Of a DNA stretch of 17,931 nt, positions 1 to 7,392 are shown one piece after another. The DNA lies in assembly GCA_014189685.1 (NCBI GenBank), contig DVAB01000021.1, positions 1 through 17,931 of the forward strand, given 5' to 3'. The first letter of the stretch is position 1. The number at the start of each line of letters is the position of its first letter. A model generated the notes under the pieces. That model did no database searches. It saw nothing but the letters and a program-made list of their open reading frames with translations, and had not been told where the DNA came from. The position numbers and the translations under genes are program-made. Origin of the DNA: Candidatus Naiadarchaeum limnaeum (GTDB lineage: Archaea > Undinarchaeota > Undinarchaeia > Undinarchaeales > Naiadarchaeaceae).

Positions 1-1361
1 AAAATATCGCCCTTCTGAATTTTTGAAAGCTCCTCTAAATTAGAAATTATTTTTACTCTTCCGGCAGATTTTCCAGGAGAGGCTCCAAATCCTTTTACTA
101 TAGCTCCGGCAGGCAAGGTTTCTTCCTTTGGAGATTCTTCAGCTTTTTCAATTTCTAAAATTGTTTCCTCAAACTCGGGCAAAGTCTCAGAAACTTCTGG
201 GGTTGCGACTTCTTTTTCAAGAATGCTTTCAATGTCCTCATGTTCAGCCTCAACTGTTGCCACCTCTATATTTGGAATACCAGTTTCTGTTTCCAAAATT
301 TCCTCTATGTCTTCTGCTGCTTGCGTTGCTGCCCGTTTCATTACAAGAGTAGCTGGCATTTGGCTTTCAACACTTTTTATCGTTGTAACAGGGCGTGTTT
401 GTAAAATAAAAATCTGCCCATCTTCAATTCCCCACTCAATATCCTGGGGCCAGGCATAGTGGTCCTCTATTCTTTTTCCAAACTTTGCGAGCATAAAAAG
501 TTCATCATCTGTAAGAACTTGTTTTTTTGCAATTTCCTGAGAAAGATTAACTTTTTTCGTTCTTCCTTTTTCTAAATCACGAGTGTACATAAATGGCTTT
601 TCGCTTATTTTTTTTAAAACAAGCTTTCCTGTTCTTTTGTCAATAACATAGTAATCAGGGGTTATTTCTCCAGAGACAACAGCCTCTCCCAATCCCCACG
701 CTGCTTCAATTGCAATTTTATTTAGGTCATTCGTTGTTGGATCAATTGTGAAAAGAACCCCGCTTTTATAGGAATCTACCATTTTTTGCACAACAACAGA
801 CATTGAAACTTTTTCATGCTCAAATCCTTTCTGTGTGCGGTAAAAAATGGCTCGCGGTTCATAGAGGGAAGCCCAGCACTCCTTAACAGCGTTTAAGAGC
901 TCAGATTTTCCCTTAACATTTAGCAAAGTTCTTTGCTGGCCTGCAAAGCTAGCATCTGGCAGGTCTTCTGCAGTTGCACTTGAGCGCACAGCAACAAACT
1001 CTCCTGATTCAAAACTTGCCCCAGCGATTCTTATTGTTCCAGATGAAAGTTTATCATAAGCAGTTGCGATTTCCTTTGCTATTTGTGAAGAAATTTCTGA
1101 ATTTATAATTACACTTTTGATTGTTTTTGAAGCAGAATTTAACTTATCCGTATCTTCTACATTCAGATTTTTTAAAAGGTTATTTACCTGATCGCGAATT
1201 CCAGCCTCATCCAAAAATTTATCATAAGTATTTGCTGTTACAACAAATCCATTTGGAACTGGCAAGTTAGCTCGCAAAAGTTCTCCGAGGTTGGCAGCCT
1301 TTCCTCCTGCAAATCCAATATCTCTTTTAGATATGTCTTTAAACCAGACTATTGTTGCCAA
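1..1361 (-). CDS. ppsA: Phosphoenolpyruvate synthase, N-terminal part (runs off the window)
   Basis: PEP synthase converts pyruvate, ATP and water to PEP, AMP and phosphate in gluconeogenesis; the family works in the cytoplasm. The translated N-terminus (ATIVWFKDISKRDIGFAGGK, then ANLGELL) and the motif VRSSATAEDLPDASFAGQQ (around 950-1010) identify the pyruvate/ATP-binding domain. DPTTND and FILQTRPVTT follow, and GFGASPGKSAGRV near 60-95 begins the phosphohistidine domain. The catalytic His motif lies beyond the window edge. The start is TTG at 1361, supported by a strong Shine-Dalgarno GAGGTGG (1368-1374) six bases upstream; no ATG precedes it. A TATA-like AAATATAAAT lies near 1400, inside the end of the L10e gene. 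Oddity: about 90 Glu-rich residues (99-371) separate the two domains, longer than I expect. The gene is cut by the window boundary, not visibly broken. Confidence 0.93.
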   Translation of the reverse strand, partial: MATIVWFKDISKRDIGFAGGKAANLGELLRANLPVPNGFVVTANTYDKFLDEAGIRDQVNNLLKNLNVEDTDKLNSASKTIKSVIINSEISSQIAKEIATAYDKLSSGTIRIAGASFESGEFVAVRSSATAEDLPDASFAGQQRTLLNVKGKSELLNAVKECWASLYEPRAIFYRTQKGFEHEKVSMSVVVQKMVDSYKSGVLFTIDPTTNDLNKIAIEAAWGLGEAVVSGEITPDYYVIDKRTGKLVLKKISEKPFMYTRDLEKGRTKKVNLSQEIAKKQVLTDDELFMLAKFGKRIEDHYAWPQDIEWGIEDGQIFILQTRPVTTIKSVESQMPATLVMKRAATQAAEDIEEILETETGIPNIEVATVEAEHEDIESILEKEVATPEVSETLPEFEETILEIEKAEESPKEETLPAGAIVKGFGASPGKSAGRVKIISNLEELSKIQKGDI

Positions 1362-1401
1362 TTATTTCCACCTCGATAAAAAGCTTAGAAAGGAATAGTA
1401 T

Positions 1402-1932
1402 TTATATTTTCTTTAATTTTTGTACAATAGTTCTTGTATTGCAGGGCAATTTCATTTTTGCGCGCCTCAAAGCTTCCTTTGCAAGTTCAATGCGCTCTTG
1501 GTTTACTCTTATTCCAATAACTTTCTGCCCAACCCTTATTCGAGCAGCGGTTCCTATTGGTTTACCAAATGCTCTTGACATTCCTTCTTGAAATCTATCG
1601 GCACCTGCGCCTGTTGCCATTGGGTTTTCGCGCAAAACATGATGTGGATAAGGATAAACTTTCATGAAAAAAGAAGCTCCGGCCGCGGTTCCAAGTGTTT
1701 TTGTTGCAGCAACTCTGCTTGCTTCTAAAGCGCGGTGTGTTATCTGAACATTTTCGTCTGAAATTAATTGAACTTCATACTCAAACTCAGCGTTTTGGTC
1801 GCCAATTTGGAACGTGTGAATTTTCGGCTTTGGCACTCCGCGGACATAGTTCACTCTGGGAACGCGCTCAGATTGCCTTGTGTATGGGCGCCCATCATAC
1901 TTTGCATAAACTCCGCCTTTTCGCTCTGCCAT
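1402..1932 (-). CDS. rpl10e: 50S ribosomal protein L10e (uL16 family)
   Basis: Large-subunit ribosomal protein of the archaeal uL16 family, which contacts the tRNA-binding face and peptidyl-transferase region of the 50S subunit. The 176-residue product has the usual archaeal length. It shows the expected PYTR and NYVRGVPKPKI near the N-terminus, ALEASRVAATK in the middle, and the hallmark YPHHVLRENPMATGAGADR followed by MSRAFGKPIGTAARIRVGQ. The ATG at 1932 is the natural start. A TATA box (ATTTATATATAAA, minus strand, 1963-1975) lies about 37 bases upstream, so the predicted leader is only about ten bases, without a clear Shine-Dalgarno. The gene has its own promoter and sits between PEP synthase (40-base gap) and the DUF1512 gene (45-base gap). 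Confidence 0.96.
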   Translation of the reverse strand: MAERKGGVYAKYDGRPYTRQSERVPRVNYVRGVPKPKIHTFQIGDQNAEFEYEVQLISDENVQITHRALEASRVAATKTLGTAAGASFFMKVYPYPHHVLRENPMATGAGADRFQEGMSRAFGKPIGTAARIRVGQKVIGIRVNQERIELAKEALRRAKMKLPCNTRTIVQKLKKI

Positions 1933-1962
1933 ATTAGTGAATAGGAGCTTGAAATGTACGAG

Positions 1963-1975
1963 TTTATATATAAAT
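1963..1975 (-). promoter_or_regulatory. TATA box of the L10e gene
   Basis: ATTTATATATAAA reads on the minus strand and its centre is about 37 bases before the L10e ATG. It lies in the 45-base gap between L10e and the DUF1512 stop codon. With the usual archaeal TATA-to-start distance of about 26 bases, transcription would begin near 1943. Confidence 0.6.
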
Positions 1976-1977
1976 CT

Positions 1978-3276
1978 TTAAACTGCCGGCATCCCAATTC
2001 TCGCAAATAAAAAGTTAATCATATTTGCAAAAAGCCCTTCTCCCGTATCTTCGCCTTTCTTTTTTCCGCTCGGCGCCAAAAACCATCCGCTCTCCTCTTC
2101 TTTTTCCTGCTCTTTCATTTTTTTAGCGCGGGTTTTTATTTTTTTAAGTACGTTTTTCAAATTCTTTTTTGTGTTTGGAATCCCACAAGTATTTCCAACT
2201 CCGACAACAATTATTTGGCTTCCTTTCTTAGTATCTAAAACTCTTTCCTTCACGAGCTCTGTTGCACCAGCAATTGAATCAGCAACTTCAGTTGGCATTG
2301 GGCTTATTGCCTCAAAAGGCGACATTTTAATTGCGATCGCATCCAAAGGAATATTATATTTAACAGCAATCTCCTCAATCTTTGCCCTTTCTATCCCAAC
2401 TCCACCTATTGCAACACCAATTCCCTCTGCCACAGAACCTGTTTTTTCTCCCTCTAATTTTTGTGCAGCATCAATTGTGATTATTTTTCCAAGTTTTCTA
2501 TTTCTCTTTGACAGTTTTAGTACAGCATCTCCCAGTTCTCCTAATCTTCCACCCGGTCCGCGGGCTTTAACAAAAGTAATATTGTGGCCCCACATTTTTT
2601 TGCTTGCAGAAATTACATCCTCTGCAATCTCTTTCCCTTCTTTATCAAGCAAAGAAGCAATTACAAGTGGTCCTGCTCCATCCCCAATTGCTTCTCCATT
2701 GAGGAAAGCGTTCAATCCTTTTTCCTCAGCCTCAACCAATTTTTCAATTATCGGAAGCTGCATCTGGAATATCATTGCGAACTGGAAGTTTTTGAATTTT
2801 TTCATCAGTTCTGCCCAGTGTCTTACGATTTTTGCAATCATGTTAATTGTAACAGCAGCCTGCAATCCCATATAAACATCCATTACCTCTTCGCTGTTGG
2901 CTTTTGGAGCAATTTCATGCGCTGCTTTCTTAAAGCGGTCTTCTGTTCCCCTGACTAAATGCTCTAATTTTTTCATAATTCCAAACGGATCCAGATCAAC
3001 AGGCGGTATCATAAAGAAATCCATGAAATGATCGATTCTCTTTTTTGCATCCTTGCTCTTTCCGCCGTGTTTGCTTGAAAATTTGAAAACAGATTTTCTT
3101 CCATCCGCAGCTATTTTCTCAAGCTTTTGCGCACTTGCCTCAATTTTAGCAAGAGCTTGCCACAAGTAAATTCTTGGGCCGAGAAATATGAATACCATAA
3201 ACATTATAAAATACAGTATATTCAGTATTGAGCCCCCAGCGTCCTTTGACCCGAAAAGTTGTGCCAAATCTATCAT
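1978..3276 (-). CDS. DUF1512 family archaeal membrane-anchored protein
   Basis: A conserved archaeal protein of unknown function, placed in DUF1512 by recall of family sequence style. The 432 residues begin with one clear transmembrane helix at about 17-38 (ILNILYFIMFMVFIFLG). A lysine-rich, largely soluble body follows, so it is probably an inner-leaflet protein with a cytoplasmic domain. Visible conserved-looking stretches are FFMIPPVDLDPFGIMKKLEH (about 88-107), GDGAGPLVIASLL, GPGGRLGELGDAVLKL, and IIVVGVGNTCGIPNTKKNL near the C-terminus. The tail is charged (KKMKEQEKEEE). Its ATG overlaps the stop of the TrmJ-like gene by four bases (ATGA), indicating translational coupling. It is the last gene of the ACT-trmJ-DUF1512 unit. 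No catalytic motif was recognised. Confidence 0.78.
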   Translation of the reverse strand: MIDLAQLFGSKDAGGSILNILYFIMFMVFIFLGPRIYLWQALAKIEASAQKLEKIAADGRKSVFKFSSKHGGKSKDAKKRIDHFMDFFMIPPVDLDPFGIMKKLEHLVRGTEDRFKKAAHEIAPKANSEEVMDVYMGLQAAVTINMIAKIVRHWAELMKKFKNFQFAMIFQMQLPIIEKLVEAEEKGLNAFLNGEAIGDGAGPLVIASLLDKEGKEIAEDVISASKKMWGHNITFVKARGPGGRLGELGDAVLKLSKRNRKLGKIITIDAAQKLEGEKTGSVAEGIGVAIGGVGIERAKIEEIAVKYNIPLDAIAIKMSPFEAISPMPTEVADSIAGATELVKERVLDTKKGSQIIVVGVGNTCGIPNTKKNLKNVLKKIKTRAKKMKEQEKEEESGWFLAPSGKKKGEDTGEGLFANMINFLFARIGMPAV

Positions 3277-3974
3277 TTTAACCTTTTTTTCATTTTCTTG
3301 AGAACACCTATCAGCGTGTTTGCCTCTCTGCCTGTGATTTGTGCTCTTCCTATTATTCTTGATAACATAAGATTAAATATCTTTCTTCGCTCAACTGGCT
3401 TTGGATACTTTATTAAGTTTGCGATGGCTCCAAAAGTATTTGTAATTAAATCTTTTTCCCGCTTGCTCGCTAATCTGAACTGTATTTTTTCTCCTTCCCC
3501 CTTGCTCAATTCGTACAATATTATTGCAACTGCGTGTGAAAGGTTCATCGAACGATAGTCCTTTGCACTCTGAATGCTTACCGCAATATCACACCTCTCC
3601 AGCTCCTCATTTTTTAATCCAATATCCTCTGGCCCGAAAACAACTGCAACTTTTCCATAAACTTTTTGTAATTTTTTTCTTAATTCCTCCGGACTTATAG
3701 TTATGCGCAAAAAATAATCATCTTTATTCGTTGATTCAGCAGTTGTTCCAATAACTAAATCAAAATTTTTAATCGCTGCCTCGAAATTTTTGTAAACTTT
3801 TGCCTTTTTTAAAATGCTTTTTGCGTGCACAGCCATATCATTTGCTTTTTTTCCGAGCTTGCACGGCTTGACTAAAATTAAATTCTTTAGTCCAAAATTT
3901 GCCATAACTCTTGCAACGCTTCCAACATTGCCTGCATAAAGCGGCCTGACAAGAACAATTGAAATTTCAGCCAT
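3273..3974 (-). CDS. trmJ: TrmJ-like SpoU/TrmH family RNA 2'-O-methyltransferase
   Basis: A SPOUT-fold, SAM-dependent 2'-O-methyltransferase. The closest characterised family is TrmJ, which methylates tRNA position 32 (Cm32 in archaea). All three SpoU motifs are visible: RPLYAGNVGSVARVMANFGL at residues 10-29 with the catalytic-type Asn and Arg, VVFGPEDIGLKNEELERCD at 111-129, and YRSMNLSHAVAIILYEL at 140-156. These form the trefoil knot and SAM pocket. Residues 160-233 make a helical C-terminal extension typical of TrmJ proteins. The 233-residue length fits the family. The gene starts three bases after the ACT gene's stop and overlaps DUF1512 by four bases. The exact target nucleotide cannot be read from sequence. 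Confidence 0.87.
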   Translation of the reverse strand: MAEISIVLVRPLYAGNVGSVARVMANFGLKNLILVKPCKLGKKANDMAVHAKSILKKAKVYKNFEAAIKNFDLVIGTTAESTNKDDYFLRITISPEELRKKLQKVYGKVAVVFGPEDIGLKNEELERCDIAVSIQSAKDYRSMNLSHAVAIILYELSKGEGEKIQFRLASKREKDLITNTFGAIANLIKYPKPVERRKIFNLMLSRIIGRAQITGREANTLIGVLKKMKKRLK

Positions 3975-3977
3975 AAT

Positions 3978-4400
3978 TTATTTCTTTACAACAAATGACT
4001 TAAGAAGTTTTTGTGCCCCGGATAAATCACTAACATTCATTACCACTTCTGTTTCTGGTCTGCCACTTAGCCCTTTTTTACTTCCACGAAGGTAAATTGA
4101 CTCTACATTAATACCCTGTTTTGCAAGTAACTTTGCAACTTTTGCTAATTCCCCCGGACGATTTATGAGGCTTAAAAAGAGCAAGGTATTAGTTTTGACC
4201 TTATAGCCTCCTGAAATGCTGAGCAAGCTTGTAGCTTTTTCTTGGTCCTCCTTGTTAACAACAATTCGCAGAAAGGAATCCCCTCTTTTACGCGTATCTG
4301 AAGAAATCCCTCTGATATTTATACCATGATCACCTAAAATTTCAGTAACTCGTGCCAATTCTCCCGGTTTATCTTTGACAAGAACTTGGATCTCCTGCAT
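3978..4400 (-). CDS. Tandem ACT-domain protein
   Basis: A 140-residue protein made of two ACT domains and nothing else. Domain 1 (about 1-70) begins QEIQVLVKDKPGELARVTEI and domain 2 (about 72-140) has LFLSLINRPGELAKVAKLL. Each carries the ligand-loop signature (KPGELA, RPGELA) and the following GINI/GINV strand. ACT domains bind amino acids or related small molecules and act allosterically, so a cytoplasmic sensor is likely, but the ligand is unknown. It is probably the first gene of a unit with the TrmJ-like methyltransferase and DUF1512. Its promoter lies in the 46-base divergent region shared with the DRG gene. Predicted transcription starts about six bases before the ATG, essentially leaderless. 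Confidence 0.85.
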   Translation of the reverse strand: MQEIQVLVKDKPGELARVTEILGDHGINIRGISSDTRKRGDSFLRIVVNKEDQEKATSLLSISGGYKVKTNTLLFLSLINRPGELAKVAKLLAKQGINVESIYLRGSKKGLSGRPETEVVMNVSDLSGAQKLLKSFVVKK

Positions 4401-4446
4401 CGTGCTAACATCTATAAATCAGGTTCATTATATACTTTTTTGAATC
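4401..4446. promoter_or_regulatory. Compact divergent promoter region with two TATA boxes
   Basis: The 46 bases between the divergent ACT and DRG start codons hold two TATA-like elements. CTATAAAT at 4412-4419 faces the DRG gene and lies about 31 bases before its ATG. AGTATATAATG, on the minus strand at 4426-4436, faces the ACT gene at about the same distance. Both transcripts would be near-leaderless and each TATA box falls in the other's upstream activator or BRE zone. Confidence 0.6.
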
Positions 4447-5529
4447 ATGAGCACCGAAGAAAAAATAAAACAAATTGAGGAAGAAATCCAGAAAACTCCC
4501 TACAACAAAGCCAGTCAGCACCATATTGGAAAATTGAAGGCGAAAATCGCTCACTTGAGAATGCAGATGGAAGCAGGCAAAGGCGGAAGAAAAGGAGCTG
4601 CTTCTATTGGCTACTCAATTAAGAAATCAGGAGATGCAACTGTTGTAATTGTTGGTTTTCCTTCTGCTGGAAAAAGTACATTGTTAAATGCTTTGAGCGG
4701 CGAAGAACTTTCAAAAGTTGCTGCTTATGAATTTACAACTCTGACTGTAATTCCTGCAATGCTAAAATACAAGGGTGCAAATATTCAGCTGCTTGATGTT
4801 CCTGGGCTGATTACAGGCGCGGCGCATGGAAAGGGGCGTGGGAAAGAAGTTCTTGCAGTTTTGAGAAATGCAGACATTTTAATAATTTTAGTTGATGCAG
4901 AAAAACTTTGGCAATTAAATGCGATTAAAGAAGAGCTTCAAAATGCTGGAATTCGCTTAAACCAAAATCCGCCGCGCGTTGAAATTGAGAAAAAGATTCG
5001 CGGCGGGGTTGGCATTACAAAATCAATCAATGTTCAGTTAACTGATATTGAGATAATTGCAGTTCTAAATGAATTTGGAATTCACAGCGCAGATGTTTCA
5101 ATTAAGGATTCAATTACAATTGAGCAGTTAATTGATGTTGTTGCTGGAAATAGAAAATATATCAAGGCGCTTTTTGTTGTAAACAAAGTTGATTTGGTCA
5201 ACCGAAATGAAATATTAAAAGATTTAATTCAGATTTCTGCTGAAAAAGGCGAAGGTGTAAAACAATTGAAAGACGAAATTTACAAAAAGCTCGGCTTTAT
5301 TAGAATTTATTTAAAGCCTCCTGGCCGCGAGGCTGATTTTGTAAATCCTCTTATTTTGCAAGAGGGGGCAACAATTGAAAATGTTTGCAAAAAATTGCAT
5401 AAAGCCTTTGTTTCAAAATTCAAATATGCACAAGTTACTGGAAAAAGTGTAAAGTTTAAGGAGCAGAGAGTTGGATTAGAGCATGAATTAAAGGATGAGG
5501 ATGTTGTAACTATTTTTGTTCGAGAATAA
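4447..5529 (+). CDS. DRG-family (Obg superfamily) GTPase with TGS domain
   Basis: Archaeal homologue of developmentally regulated GTP-binding proteins (DRG/Rbg), which associate with ribosomes and translation factors. The 360-residue length is usual for the family. An N-terminal helical segment (1-60) is followed by the G domain: G1 GFPSAGKST at 70-78, G2 EFTTLT at 95-100, G3 DVPGLI at 117-122, G4 NKVD near 246-249 and G5 SAEKGEG near 264-270. The DRG-type helical insertion lies between G3 and G4. A C-terminal TGS domain occupies about 288-360 and ends DEDVVTIFVRE. The ATG at 4447 sits about 31 bases after a TATA box. Its 3' end overlaps the convergent phosphatase gene by 20 bases. No partner gene (DFRP type) is nearby. 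Confidence 0.93.
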   Translation: MSTEEKIKQIEEEIQKTPYNKASQHHIGKLKAKIAHLRMQMEAGKGGRKGAASIGYSIKKSGDATVVIVGFPSAGKSTLLNALSGEELSKVAAYEFTTLTVIPAMLKYKGANIQLLDVPGLITGAAHGKGRGKEVLAVLRNADILIILVDAEKLWQLNAIKEELQNAGIRLNQNPPRVEIEKKIRGGVGITKSINVQLTDIEIIAVLNEFGIHSADVSIKDSITIEQLIDVVAGNRKYIKALFVVNKVDLVNRNEILKDLIQISAEKGEGVKQLKDEIYKKLGFIRIYLKPPGREADFVNPLILQEGATIENVCKKLHKAFVSKFKYAQVTGKSVKFKEQRVGLEHELKDEDVVTIFVRE

Positions 5530-6325
5530 ATCTTTGTTTCAAAAAATTCTCAAGAACTTTCCTGTTCGCGGCCGCGATTATATTTCTTGAAATTAATTTT
5601 GTGCCCTTGTGAATTTGTTCATTTCCGCTGAAATCTGTTACAATTCCGCCTGCTTGTCTAACAAGAAAAATTCCTGCCGCCACATCCAAAAATCTTGTAG
5701 CGCCTGCATAAACTAAAGCATCAAAAGTTCCGTCTGCCACAAGGCCGAAATCCAAAACAACTGCACCCATCCCGCGGTTATGCCGCGAATTTAAAAAGCT
5801 TCTAATTAAAAATTCAAAATCTGCCCTGCTTGCTTTTGGCGAAATTTCAAAAAGCGTGTTGCGCGAAATTTCTGCTGATGACGGCTTTATTAGCTTTCCA
5901 TTCTTGTAGCTGCCTTTGCCTTTCAAAGCATAGTACTCATCCTTATTTACCGCATTTCTTATGTATCCTATTACATAACCATAATTTGAATCAAGAACAG
6001 CAATCGAAACTCCAAAATAATCAATTCCATTTTTAAAATTAAAACTTCCATCCAAAGGATCAACAATTACATAGTAAAGCGGCCCTTCTTTCAAGCCGCA
6101 CTTTATCTCGCCGCGTTCCTCGCTTATTAAATGGATGCACACATTTAACTTTTCCAAATTTTTTATCACAATATCTTCTGATTTTTTGTCAGCCTCAATT
6201 GTAATATCCCCGCCAAAACCGCGGCCCATTTCTTTCCTACGATTACCACTATTGTAAATTCTCATTAATTCTTTTGAAGATTCTTTTCCGATTTTTTTGC
6301 AAACTTTGAGCCAGTCAATTTTCAT
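5510..6325 (-). CDS. Inositol monophosphatase / FBPase / PAP-phosphatase family protein
   Basis: A Mg-dependent sugar- or nucleotide-phosphate phosphatase of the inositol monophosphatase superfamily, 271 residues, which is the usual length. Visible metal-site motifs are GGDITIEADKKSE (38-50), ISEE (67-70), the hallmark DPLDGSFNF (89-97), and RFLDVAAG (211-218), where D214 would be the third-metal aspartate. The substrate is uncertain. Archaeal members are often inositol-1-phosphate and fructose-1,6-bisphosphate phosphatases. The APS-kinase-like gene in the same operon also makes a CysQ-like role (removing the 3'-phosphate from PAP) worth considering. It is the last gene of the four-gene unit, starting one base after the methyltransferase stop. 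The convergent DRG gene overlaps its 3' end by 20 bases. Confidence 0.88.
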   Translation of the reverse strand: MKIDWLKVCKKIGKESSKELMRIYNSGNRRKEMGRGFGGDITIEADKKSEDIVIKNLEKLNVCIHLISEERGEIKCGLKEGPLYYVIVDPLDGSFNFKNGIDYFGVSIAVLDSNYGYVIGYIRNAVNKDEYYALKGKGSYKNGKLIKPSSAEISRNTLFEISPKASRADFEFLIRSFLNSRHNRGMGAVVLDFGLVADGTFDALVYAGATRFLDVAAGIFLVRQAGGIVTDFSGNEQIHKGTKLISRNIIAAANRKVLENFLKQRFILEQK

Positions 6326-6326
6326 T

Positions 6327-6848
6327 TTACCTCTTTCTAAGTGTCCATACTAAAAAATGTGTGCCGCGGTCATATTTTTTCTCCCAGTCTGTTACTAGTT
6401 TCTCCCTACTTTCCTCTTTTTCAAAATAAATATTGTGGGCTGCAAAGAGCTCCTGTAGTTTTTTCAATACAAAGCCTGCTACTGTACTCATTGTAACCGT
6501 TCCATTTGGTTTTAATACCCTTGCAATCTCTGCAATGCGCTCAGATATAACCTCCTCTATGTCCCTATTTGACTCATGCTCAACATATATGCTCTCAAGA
6601 GTTATGCCTCGGACCTCAATATGTGAAATACTTCCATCTCGAAATGGCAGGAGGTTGAACCTCCCAAGAACATAGTCTACTTTTATACTTTTGTCTTCAA
6701 GTTTTTCAATTTTTTGTTTTGCAATTTTCAACGCTTCTCTGCTCATGTCAAATAAAATATAAAGTTCCCCTGGCTTTCTTTCATACAAACACACTGGTGA
6801 TGCTCCTGACCCCAAATCCAAATTTATTACCTTAACTTCCTCGCTCAT
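6327..6848 (-). CDS. Small class I SAM-dependent methyltransferase
   Basis: A 173-residue Rossmann-fold methyltransferase of unknown target. Motif I is LDLGSGASP (10-18). LYILFDMSREALKIAKQK gives the acidic residue that would bind the SAM ribose, and GRFNLLPFRDGSISHIEVRG resembles the post-II and motif III/IV region. IAEIARVLKPNGTVTMSTV is the typical strand-5 motif. The C-terminal half is short, leaving little room for a substrate-recognition domain, so a small molecule or lipid target is possible. It starts one base after the kinase stop and ends one base before the phosphatase start, so it is very likely co-transcribed with them. Substrate class cannot be assigned from sequence. Confidence 0.75.
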   Translation of the reverse strand: MSEEVKVINLDLGSGASPVCLYERKPGELYILFDMSREALKIAKQKIEKLEDKSIKVDYVLGRFNLLPFRDGSISHIEVRGITLESIYVEHESNRDIEEVISERIAEIARVLKPNGTVTMSTVAGFVLKKLQELFAAHNIYFEKEESREKLVTDWEKKYDRGTHFLVWTLRKR

Positions 6849-6849
6849 T

Positions 6850-7392
6850 TTATTTTAAAATTCTTGCAATTTTCGCAGCAGCCGCCTCTGGAATTATTTT
6901 TTCAGAATCAATAGTTAAATCCGGCTTCTTTGGAGCCTCATAAGAAACATCAATTCCCACAACTTCTCCAACTAATTTAACTTTTCTTCCTTCTAATCTT
7001 TGCAAAGCTTTTCTGTATAAATTTCTTACAATTAAATTTCCTTTTCGATTAGCTTCTCGTTTTATGGCTGTTTTTAGTGAGCATTTTACATAAACTTCAT
7101 AAAAATTTTCAATCAATCCGCGCGCAAAGTTTCTAAATTTTCTTCTGTGCCCAGTTGCATCAAACATAACATTGATTCCATTTTGAACTAAATAATATCC
7201 GATTAAAACCATTGCCCTATAAGCGTACTCTCTTTCCTCTTCTGTATATTTCGGTTTTTCCAACAAAAATTTTCTAAACTCATCCATCCGCAAAATTTGG
7301 ATTTTTTTGCCTCTTAATTTCTTAACTAATTCTTTTGCAATAGTTGATTTGCCGCTTCCTGGCAATCCTGTTAACCAAAGCGCCCAAGTCAT
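6850..7392 (-). CDS. APS-kinase-like P-loop kinase
   Basis: A 180-residue P-loop kinase resembling adenylylsulfate kinase (CysC) and related small-molecule kinases. The Walker A is WLTGLPGSGKST (6-17), as in APS kinases (WLTGLSGAGKST). RMDEF (35-39) stands where CysC has LDGD, followed by FRKFL. EEREYAYRAM (52-61) and VMFDATGHRRKFRNFAR (75-91) match the APS-kinase layout. VVGIDVSYEAPKKPDLTID (144-162) closely matches the C-terminal GIDxPYExPxxPxL motif. The altered DGD motif means the true substrate may not be APS. Its ATG overlaps the stop of the upstream APH-like gene by four bases. Bacteria have fusions of APH-like and ATP-binding kinase domains, so the two may act together. Confidence 0.78.
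   Translation of the reverse strand: MTWALWLTGLPGSGKSTIAKELVKKLRGKKIQILRMDEFRKFLLEKPKYTEEEREYAYRAMVLIGYYLVQNGINVMFDATGHRRKFRNFARGLIENFYEVYVKCSLKTAIKREANRKGNLIVRNLYRKALQRLEGRKVKLVGEVVGIDVSYEAPKKPDLTIDSEKIIPEAAAAKIARILK

Noticed and set aside
1695-1937. Plus-strand frames across L10e, PEP synthase and other genes
   Set aside because: They are shadows of well-supported minus-strand genes and have no recognisable protein features.
2171-2875. 234-codon plus-strand open frame
   Set aside because: It is exactly antisense to the DUF1512 gene, its translation is Ser/Pro/Ile-rich without family features, and no promoter precedes it.
6850-7392. Straightforward sulfate assimilation gene (cysC)
   Set aside because: No ATP sulfurylase or PAPS reductase nearby and the DGD motif is altered, so only the kinase family is claimed.
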